Assembly (NCBI RefSeq): GCF_018320785.1
Contig: NC_054867.1
Span: forward strand, 30,073,855 to 30,137,854
From: Cheilinus undulatus
Taxonomy: Eukaryota; Chordata; Actinopteri; Labriformes; Labridae
DNA: 64,000 bases
Direction of reading: 5' to 3'
Shown here piece after piece: positions 44,901 through 64,000 of the stretch; the stretch's first letter is position 1; every line of letters starts with the position of its first letter. Below the pieces are notes generated by a model, which was not told the origin of the DNA, searched no databases, and saw only the letters and a list, made by a program, of their open reading frames with translations. A program made the position numbers and the translations under genes.

Positions 44901-47900
44901 TCATCTGGTCCTGAAACGGTCTTATTTTAGGACTGATGTCTACATATGACATTCAAGAGTAACACTGTCCAACTGCTAAAAGACTGACTGCATTTTATGT
45001 GGTTATTTTGCAAAATGCAAAGAGCCGTGTGTTACAGTTTGCCTTGAAAAGTTTTGCTGTATATATGTTTGCCAAAACAAATCTACAGTTATAAGATGTG
45101 CAGCTTTGTCCACAGAGGCCACCAAAATCAGCACGTTACAAGATCTTTCATAGCTGCTTAAAGTCGCTCTTTCACTCTTTAACCTTCACTTGGTTTACTA
45201 AGAATATCTGTATAACATTAAATTTAAGTTTCAACTATTTCAAGCATATTAACCAAACTTTAAGTTGTATAGTACTGAACTATGCCTTGCTGTGGTTATA
45301 TGCTTTAACTTTGTGAATATCACAAGCAACTCAATCCTGCTGTGGTTTCTAAAAGGGGGTAAACAGACATTCTAATCTAAAATTAAATTGTCTTTATTTT
45401 ACAAACATATCAACAGCAAATGTCATGCAAATCTGAGATCAAACATCATGAAAATACCAATATATGTTTATCATATTATTGATAACTCTAATGATCAATG
45501 TTATTGAAAACAGGGCATTTCCTTGATGAGAGTATTATGCTGCACTGAGTTTCAGGTGAAGGATCTAGAAGAGCTGTTAAACAATTTCAGAAACTCTTCA
45601 TCATCACTTACGGCATCTCCTCTGGTAGCACGTCTGCCAGGATGTTGATGGAGTCTGTTTTGGCTTTGGAAGTTGGAGCAGCCGCGAGGAGAATCTTCAG
45701 CAACGCAATCTGATATTGAAGGAAACAAAACAGTTAAAAACCCTCACCTGGACACAAAGGGCTGCTTATTACAGCATAAATAAACCATCCAATGATGCTC
45801 TTGCTACAGTTTTCACTGTGAGACTGCAGAGTCAAACAGGCTACATCTTTAAAAAAAAACAATAGAAAAATTTAAAAAACTGTTGCCTAAAATAAGCCTT
45901 TCTTTGTGGAATCATCTGCCTGGTTAAGCAGGCAATAACCAGACCTGGTTATTCAGAATCTACTTAAAAACATGTAGCTATAAAAATGCAAGAAAGTGTA
46001 AAATTAATACCGTGTCATGTGATCTGTAACATGGGTTATCATTTAGAACGCTCTGAACAGCAGTATAACAGGACTAACCATATACTGAGGAAGACTCGGC
46101 AGAATTCCCTGATATAGCAGCTCAGTGGAGGACAGTTCTACCTCCTCTTCACCCTGGAAACAACAAAAAGGAAAACAAGAGACATGCAACACAAAACAAA
46201 CACATGGAATAAAGACTTAAATACAAAATAAAACAGAGAGTGAATTTTATTAATGTGAATGACTTCTCTTCCACTTACCCCAGATAGAGGGGTTTTCTGA
46301 AACTCCTCTTCTTTTGCAATCTGAATCTCAGCTATGGATACATATTTGTGCTGAATAAGGAGGAGAAACTGGATTAGTTACTATGCTCTTATTTAAAAAA
46401 CATAGATTTAAATAAGGAAAGGCAATGTTATACCTGTTTTAATGTCTTTATGCTTTCATGAATAGGCCGGGGCAAGCCAACAACAGTATCTGTATCACTG
46501 TAACACATTAACAACAGCAACTCTGTTTTAATGCATGACTTGTCAATAAAGTATAAATATAAAAAAGTTGTATCAACATTTGTATTCATCTTATTTTTGT
46601 TTTTGTTTCAATAAAACAAAGAGAAATCTTACTTTCCAAGTGTGTATCCGATAAATTTACTCCTACTTGATTCCAGGAAATTTTCAATGTCCTTTTCCCT
46701 GTGTGAGTAAAATATTGACAATATGAGAGCACATCACTTCTACCTGCTTTGGCACATGGCCAGTGTTATTTAGTTCAACAGTACCTGACTTTAGGAGCCC
46801 ACGGCAGACCTTTGGGGAAGGACACCCTCTCTGAAGGAGGGTGAGGAATAGGCGGAGGCATCACCTCGTCCCTCTCAAGAGGGAAAGTCTCTCCCTCTAT
46901 TGAGTTGTCATTGTCGTCGTTGTCATCCTCATCCTCACGAGAGTCGTCCGCCTTGTAGGGATCCTTCTCGTTAAATGCATCTAGATTGTCCTGTTTGATC
47001 AGCGCCTGTAAGAAAAAACAAGAAACAGAGTAGACAGTGCCTATATGATAGAAATTAAGGACTACGCTAAAACACTTGAAAGACAAAAAGTAGGGATGCA
47101 TGATAATGGATTTTTGCTGATACCCACTTTGCTGATATTTACAAAACAATTTTAGCAAAAAAATTCATTGGATGCTTATAATCAAAAGATCAATGAGTGC
47201 ACAAGAATAAGGAACTTATGGCAAAAAAGAAAATTTGACAAGTAATCCCAGTAATATCAACAACAGGCAAGGTGTGTATGATTCTTTTTAAACAATTTAA
47301 ATTCACGGTGGCCCTTTTCAGGAACTAAAGACCTTTAAAAACCTACAACAGTACAATTAAGGTGTTAACATGTTTGTAGTATTCAAAAACTACACGTTTT
47401 TGCTTTCCTATGATGTTTTCTGGTTGCTGTTTTCCTGTCAATTTCAGAAATTGAATCTAAAGGTAATAATAAACATCCTTTACACTTAAGGAAGCAATGG
47501 TGCATGTTTCACAACCAACCAGCTTCAACAAACAATATTCTGGAGTAAGCAGCAGAGATATCTACCTTGTGTTCACGACGTGCCCGTTTCTGCTGCTGCT
47601 CGATGAGGTCGGATGCAGACGCCGGAGGAGAAGCCGCCCTCATGCTGCGCACGACTCGAATGCTGTCCTCTGGGAGAGGAGGCAGACCCATCTGCTCTCG
47701 CTTACAAACCTTTATGCTTTGAAGCTGCTCAAACCCTCCCAGAGTGAACTAAAACAAAAGAGAAAAGTTAAATGAATCTCTTGTATATGCTGGAGAGTGT
47801 AACATCAATGTAAATATAGCAGGCTTTTTTCTCGTACCAGTATGCTCTTCCATAACAGCAATAGCACCTTCTTCATGGGGAAGTGAGGGGCATGACCACT

Positions 47901-50691
47901 GCAGAACTTAGTAACCATACCGAAGAGCATGACAGAAATGGGCTCGTTGTTAAAAAGAGGAGAGCCTGGATCAAAGAAAAGAGGATGATATAAGACACAA
48001 TTGAAGTTTTTTGTTGATACCAGTTCTATGACTGCAGATTTTGGCACTGAAGAAACACACCTAGCTCTGTTTTGAAAGTCTCCCTAATGATTTTCCATTC
48101 AGGTTTGTCGGCTGGGTCATCCTGTTGTATTGTTTCCACCATCAGGTACATTATATTGAGCAGCACCCTGAGATCAGTGCTGTCAGCGAGGGAGATGGCA
48201 GGTTTTCTGACAGCACTGCTACAGGCAGCACTGTTACTGAAAGAAATCAGAAATGTTATACACATTTCTTCCCACAGGAACATTTCAAAACATAAAAATG
48301 TTGCCCATTTGAGATTTTAAGGCTTTCTACATGGCTAGAAAACTAATGGAGCACATACTCGATCTCCATGTTGAGCAGTTCCACCAGAGCAGAGAAGGCG
48401 CCCACATCCAACAGCAGAAAGATGTTGTATCTCATCCAGTGCTGCACCTCTGCCTCAGAGCTGCAATCTGCAAATGTTCCTACAAAAAAAGAAGAAGAAG
48501 AAAAAAAACACTGTGAAATATTAAGCAAAAAACATAAATTCTTTATCAACAACCCCCATGACGGGATTTAATATTCTTCTAAAGAATTTAAAACATAAGC
48601 AGAAGTGGACTGACCCTGAGCCATGTAAAGAATAGCTCTGGCAACCTTCAGCCTCTTCTCTCGTGCGATCACTTCCAGACCATCCAACAGGCGCATGGCG
48701 TGAGCTCTGTGCTCAGCTGCACCCAGCTCTGTCCACTTCTTCTCAGCAACTAAGACACAGAAAAGTTGGACATGATCAAAAGTGATCATTTTTTCAAGCA
48801 ATTAATATTCAACACAGTGTTTTGCTTTGCAAGTTTAAATGTTTACCATGTGTCCTAAATTCCACTTCAAAGCATTTCCTGTTAAGAGCGAACTCCGGTC
48901 CTTCTGTATAACTGTACAGCTCTGAAACACAAAAAACATTTATACAAACATAATACATGCAGATAAAAGATAAAAGGTTGTCTTGGGAAAAAAGCTCACC
49001 TGACAACTCTGCGGCCCACTTGTCTGTATCAGCATATTCAAACTCAAGGTCTGGAGACTCTGACAGCCCCTGTGCACAAAATATGACACATTTTATACCT
49101 CAACAATTAAAACAACAGAGCATGTTAACTACTCTTTAGATTCAGATTTTTCTTACCAAATTATTTTGCTCTCTGTCTCATATCATAAACCAACAGCACC
49201 AGCTGCATGGCACCATAAATTCTACTTCAATAAATGTTTGACTTTGTAAATGTTGTTGTCACTGTCAAAGAGATAGTAATAAACATACAGAGGAATAAAC
49301 TAAGATTATAGTGAGTTTTGCTGTTTTTGTAAGAGTAGTTCCTAATATTTGGTGCCATGCCAAAACCGATACTAAGGAATATAACATTTTGAGAACAGAT
49401 ATATTGACATATTATACTTTTACATACCATTTTTTTATAAGTTATAAATACAACCAATAGCTGCTTGTGAACCCTTGAATATCGTTAGAAATGTATCAGA
49501 CATTAAGTATTTTTCCCACGTTTACAAAAATCTAGTTTGCATACATCCTGGCCACTTTATTAGACTAAATGAACTACTTTTTAAATGTTACTGACTGTCA
49601 GAAGGCTGAAATTGTTCCTGTATGCTTCTTATTGAGGTAGTAGGTGTTGGTGTGAGGAGCATCATATTGAGGAGTCTGTGATATTTTGGCAACCCCACTC
49701 TCATGCACCAGAGAGTCAAAATATTAGGGACACCTCTCACAACAACAGCAACACTCACTCAGTAACAACCATAAAGAAGGATGAACAATCTCTCTGTGTC
49801 AACAACAGTTACAGTCATGCATGTATTGAAGTATAATTCATGCAGCGAAGCATAATGACAGGGGCACAATAACTACCTATGCATCCATCGAGGGCATATC
49901 AGTGTTAAATCCAATGCACTCTTACTATAGTAGCTTGTAAAATCATAAATTTTACTTGTGATCTGGTTTATCTCCATTATAGTACTTTTACTCCTCATTG
50001 TTTCTTTATCCAAGAGAACTGACATTAATCAGATGTCCATATGCAAGGCTTAGATATCAATAATCGAAGTGATTTTCATGTGAATATTTATTAATCTCCA
50101 AAACAAAAACATCAACTTACTATGCAGTTATCAATTTACGAAGTATTAATTGTGAACGTATGTAATACACCATACCATAACTATATCAGCTTTATGTATC
50201 ATTGTAAACTAAATCATTTTTCATACAGGACAGGGAAGACTCCATTTTCAACAGGTCGCCCCTAAACCTCAGACAGACAGTTCAGTCTGGCCTGTAGCCG
50301 GCTAATATCAGCTGGCTAGTTCCTGCTAAGCTACACTGCAAATGGACTCATAGTACATATCAATCTTATATGACAGTTAACCATGGCAAAAGAGCTTTTT
50401 GTTCAATAAACCCAAACTGCTGTTAATTTAAGTCGCCGGTCAATACCGGAGATAAGGGTTAGCTTCACAGGGGGACTGTAAGTTAGCTTAACAGGGCTTG
50501 CTAACGCTAGCTGTGATACAGTGCCAGCAGGAGAGGCCTCGTCTGTTTATGAAAACTCATGAAAATAATTTGTTACGTACCTCTGAATCTTTCCTTGGGT
50601 TGCGGGTAAATTCGCCTCTACTTTTATTAGGTATCATGGCTCTCTGTTTATTGTTTACAGGAAGCCCACCACCGTTCCCACCGACGTCCAT
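41973..50691 (-). CDS. strip1: Striatin-interacting protein 1 (STRIPAK scaffold)
   Basis: STRIP1 (FAM40A) is the core scaffold of the STRIPAK kinase/phosphatase complex, acting on actin and cell shape. Exons, transcript order: 50581-50691, 49000-49069, 48847-48921, 48615-48749, 48359-48479, 48061-48236, 47838-47965, 47566-47748, 46785-47005, 46633-46698, 46434-46497, 46279-46350, 46079-46153, 45612-45709, 44719-44845, 43999-44099, 43812-43878, 43582-43686, 43282-43486, 41973-42220. Phases agree and encode 815 aa (human 837). The N1221-type N-terminal half includes [20 protein letters not shown] and an acidic region ([15 protein letters not shown]). The DUF3402-type C-terminal half ends PISWEELLQ, as in human. 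The N-terminus [16 protein letters not shown] lacks the poly-proline stretch of mammals. It lies head-to-tail behind ahcyl1. No damage is seen. Confidence 0.97.
49070..50580 (-). other. strip1 intron 1
   Basis: This 1.5-kb intron is the longest in strip1. No gene or clear mobile element is recognised in it. Confidence 0.75.
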
Positions 50692-50713
50692 AATTTTTTG
50701 GGGAGCAGCGATT

Positions 50714-50723
50714 TCTCGCGAGA
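50714..50723. promoter_or_regulatory. TCTCGCGAGA promoter element of strip1
   Basis: The perfect palindrome TCTCGCGAGA lies 23 bases upstream of the strip1 start codon, with a degenerate neighbour TTGCGAGAG close by. This element is known from CpG-island promoters of housekeeping genes, where BANP binds it when unmethylated. Its position fits the strip1 transcription start region. Confidence 0.8.
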
Positions 50724-50971
50724 TGAGAGCTGACTTGCGAGAGTCTCACGGCAGTACACTCCTTCGTTCATTGAACATCAGACGGAAAAAACGGAGCCTG
50801 CAGCGTGGGAGGGCAAGAGGAACACTGTCCTTATGCGTCATCTCTCCTTTTTAAATGTAATTTTTATTTCTACAGCTACAACTGCCATATCTATACCTGG
50901 TGATAACATAGTACCCTATTCCCATGTTGTCTACCAAACGTAAACATCACACAACAAATCAATGTCCTTGT

Positions 50972-51570
50972 GCATTGTTTCCCAAAGTCTGGGCCCACTG
51001 GTGGGCCCCAGAGGTACTCTAGGTGGGCCGCGAGAGGTCACTTCCAAGAGCCAAAAATCATAGAAACAACAAAAAAAAAGATAAAATAAAATACGTGATT
51101 ACATGTCATTTTAAGAGTAAGAGGTTAAAAAAACAGCAAGGTTTTAACTCGTCACCTTTTTTTTTCATCTGTCTTATCTGATGTATACAATGTGTGTCAT
51201 GGTTTAAAAGGTAACATCCTACTATGCAGCTAGCTTCCGGATTTTTTCAAGAATTTATCAGTGTCTTGGAAGGCATTAATGCTACCTGGAAGGTTTCAGT
51301 AGGCTACAGTGCACATAAAAAGACATAAACCTTAGGTAAAAAATAATGTAGGTGGCCTTGCAGATGCCCGTTTAAGCAAAATTTGCAGTGGCTCATTAAT
51401 TGTACTTTTTACCACATCAGCATTTTCTGACTTATGCTAATGTATCTGAAAGCACAACATCTGTATTGAAGTTCCCTGTTTATGAAACAAAAATATGATA
51501 AATAAAAGGTAAATATTTGCATCTCATGTTATGGGTACACAAATGTTTTGGTGGGCCACAAAATGTTCAT
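50972..51570. repeat. hAT-related repeat with GTTTCCCAAAGTCTGGGCCC start
   Basis: The left end TTGTTTCCCAAAGTCTGGGC then GGTGGGCCCCAG, with a right-hand GGTGGGCCACAAAATG, resembles a widespread class of fish and other vertebrate hAT-derived repeats. Terminal repeats and a duplication were not resolved. Confidence 0.4.
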
Positions 51571-51668
51571 GTCTCAAATAGGACTGTAGGTACTTAAGCG
51601 TTGCAAAGGCTGCTCAAGTGGAAGTAGGTTTTGAATGATACACAAGCCATTATAACTCCAAACAGCAG

Positions 51669-51674
51669 TTTATT
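51669..51674 (-). terminator. Candidate poly(A) signal for ahcyl1
   Basis: AATAAA on the - strand lies about 2.56 kb after the ahcyl1 stop codon, roughly the 3' UTR length I recall for mammalian AHCYL1. A nearer candidate is at 53730-53735. Confidence 0.3.
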
Positions 51675-54235
51675 AAAGGGAACATAAATTCAAAAGGGGT
51701 CATCCTGCTGAAATTGTGTTCTTCTAACTAAAGTACTGATACAGTGTTGAAAATATATGCCAGCTTTATAAGGTAATATATCATTTACAGAACTTCATTT
51801 CCACATCAAAAAACAGTTATACTGAGCAACAGAATATCACAGTGGTATACTTATCTATTTCAGTTACACCAGATACAAGCAGTTTGCTTTAATTATAACA
51901 CATTCATCTGTCTCTATAACAGAGTTAAAACCAGACTGAAAGGGCTTTAATTAGTTAAAAGGATTTCATCGTAAAAGGCAAGGCAAGTGCTATTTATAAA
52001 AGACCACAAGAGTCATTTGTGATTGTTACTGGATGTAATACATGGTTGAACATATAAATCTAAATAATGTTAAGTCAAATGTTTCTGACTTACATCTGAA
52101 ACTGATATTTTAATGCATATCTTTAGTAATGCGAACACTGATCTTCTATCACTACATAAGTGAAACACTGCTGATAGGAGAAAATTGAGTATATTTTGCT
52201 GCATAGCTGTTATCTTGTTTGTATAGTTCAGAATAACATCCATGATGGGCATTAACATAGTTGCAGAAAAACACAGCTGTACACGTGAATATAAATTACT
52301 CAGTGAGTCAAGGCACTGTCAAATGACAAGTTGCCATGGTTACAGTGCTCATCTTGCTGACAATGTCTTCGCCGAATGTCCTTGGCTTTTATTCTTTTGA
52401 ATCTGCTCACTCAAAGATGACAGCACATCATAGTAGCACTGTAGGCCACTATACTATTAAACAGTTGTGTATGAGGTGTATCAGCACCCTAATAAGGTAA
52501 CATAATGGGGAACAGTAACTACAATGTTTGGTGAAATCTTAGCCACTCGGACTAACAGAATGAAAGATGCAATGTGTTAAAGAGCATTAAATGTAGAAAG
52601 ACACAACTACTACCCGCACATTATATCACTTTAAAGAATTTGTACAGCTAAATTTAGGGAAGTAAAATATGTTTGTGCATTTAACAAACCCTGCAAAACA
52701 GTGCTTAAGCCATTTAAACAGTAAAAATCATCAAGAAAATATACTATGTAATTAGAATAGCCATTATTATGCTGCTGCATGATAATATGGGAGATAAAAA
52801 ATAAAGTATGTGTCAGGGTAAGTGTGCTGATGAAATAAGTCATGTTTAGGCCCAGAGTGCATGTGATTAAATACTTTTCTGTTATAATCTTTAATAGAAA
52901 ATCTTCACATTAACACAAGATCAAAGTCAAGTGATAAATCTAACAGTAAAATCAAATGTCACACTAACATCATCTGAGTTGAGATACACACAGCATTAAA
53001 ATTCTGTGTAACACTGTTTAACACATAGTCTGTGACTCATGTTGTCTTTACACTTATGACACAGAGCTGCAGATTACATGCATATTTGAATCATAGTGTC
53101 TAAAATTCTTTAAAGATATTTTATAGCTCTATGGTAATTAGCAGTTTCTTGATAATGACACTAAACTTTAGAATGAATATTAAGGTAAGAACTGCTAATC
53201 TGGTAAAAAAATGTATTTACAAATATTTTGAGATATCCGAGTGCCCTGAGGTGCAGCTACTTCTCTAACCACACACCAAACCTCATTAATGGACATTTTC
53301 ATAAGAAATAAATGAAAAGCTCCCTTCTTAACTTTGCTATAATAAAATATGGTAGTTTCATACCTTATTGGCGAAGGTAAACAGTGATGAGGATGACATT
53401 ACAGAAGATATTTCTTCTATATTTTGTGGATGGAATGTTTGAAGTTAGTGAGCACTGCCACTTCGAAGCAAGAGGAAAACATTAAAGCTGCATCAAAGAC
53501 TCCAAAACAAAGCTCTCACAAACACAGGATTAACTTAGAATATCAAACTGCTATGGCTCATTTGTAGGCGAACAGTTGCCTACTTAAACATCAAGCAGAC
53601 ACACAGCTAGCTAAATGGAGTGAAGTCCAATGACCACCAGGCCTTTTAGCCCTGGTTTGGTCCACCGACTCCAGAGCAAAACATTTGGACCTCGACTTTC
53701 CTCACCAGTGAGGAATATTCTATCAACTATTTATTTCAAGGCTTAACTTGATGAGATGGTTTCCAATGGGAGCCAATGGGGGCTAAAAAAAACACAGTGA
53801 CCTTTTACATCTGTAGGATGGAGGAATTCAATATATCATTTATGAAATCAAGATTTACCATTAATATTCACAACACTAACCCTTCCTTGTCACAGTAATT
53901 TGGCACCATATATTTATATATTATTACATATTAATAAGAGCTGTCAGACGGGCCTACAGGTGTGATAAAAGAAAACCTAACTCCAACTAATCAGCAGATA
54001 TAAGTGCTGTAGTTACACTGAGATTTCAGTCAGCTGGGTACCGTGTGTAGTCCCTGTAACAAGCAGCAAGTGAAGCGAAACTTGCTGGGGCTGATAAAAT
54101 ACATGTAAATATAGGCTGTGCATCCTGTGAAAAGTATAAAATACAGTATAGAGAAGTCTTCCTTTTATCCCAGGGATAAGGTGGTGTTGGGTACCGTCAA
54201 CATTAAGGTGTACTGAGATATGAAAACCCCGCAGA

Positions 54236-64000
<9,765 letters not shown>

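Larger units (their letters stand above)
50724..54235. other. strip1 upstream region and ahcyl1 3' UTR
   Basis: About 51.67-54.24 kb is AT-rich, unique-looking and downstream of the ahcyl1 stop, so it is probably mostly its 3' UTR. About 50.97-51.57 kb is a hAT-like repeat. No other gene is seen; the open frame at 54013-54261 is chance. Confidence 0.5.

Noticed and set aside
47497-47775. 92-codon open frame on the + strand
   Set aside because: Antisense shadow of strip1 exon 8.

Overview
The window looks like nuclear DNA of a bony (teleost) fish. It has vertebrate-type split genes with GT-AG introns, encodes proteins close to human SLC6A17, STRIP1 and AHCYL1, and carries fish-type repeats: Tc1 elements, hAT-like MITEs, tRNA-derived SINEs and a LINE tail. 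The species cannot be told from the sequence. Only four genes are supported; most other long open frames are shadows, repeats or chance.

Layout. About 2.16-23.72 kb, + strand: slc6a17, a synaptic-vesicle neutral amino acid transporter, complete in 11 coding exons (740 aa). Its large introns hold a decayed Tc1 transposon (6448-8090), several MITEs, a SINE and a LINE tail. About 23.7-30.4 kb: 3' UTR and repeat-rich DNA, including a MITE nested in another repeat (24.8-25.8 kb). About 30.4-39.06 kb, - strand: a RING-less TRIM-like gene (B-box, coiled coil, PRY-SPRY; 452 aa in 7 exons). Its introns hold a second Tc1 with its own nested insertion and a textbook hAT-type MITE with an 8-bp target duplication. 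About 41.97-50.69 kb, - strand: strip1, the STRIPAK scaffold, complete in 20 exons (815 aa), with a TCTCGCGAGA promoter element just upstream of its start codon. About 54.24-64.00 kb, - strand: ahcyl1 (IRBIT), 16 exons in view; the first ~49 codons and the promoter lie beyond the right edge.

The gene set corresponds to human 1p13.3 (AHCYL1-STRIP1-ALX3-UBL4B-SLC6A17, from memory). Relative to that order, slc6a17 points the opposite way, alx3 and ubl4b are not seen, and a TRIM-like gene lies in between. The genes do not form one pathway: transport, STRIPAK kinase/phosphatase signalling, IP3-receptor/ion-transport regulation and probable innate immunity.

I found no convincing previously undescribed biological system. 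The best leads are a 105-bp near-palindrome in an ahcyl1 intron, a GGCAAAAA-type degenerate satellite recurring at four sites, the hAT-like MITE carrying its own minisatellite 33 bp from a splice donor, and the nested MITE with internal telomere-like inverted repeats.
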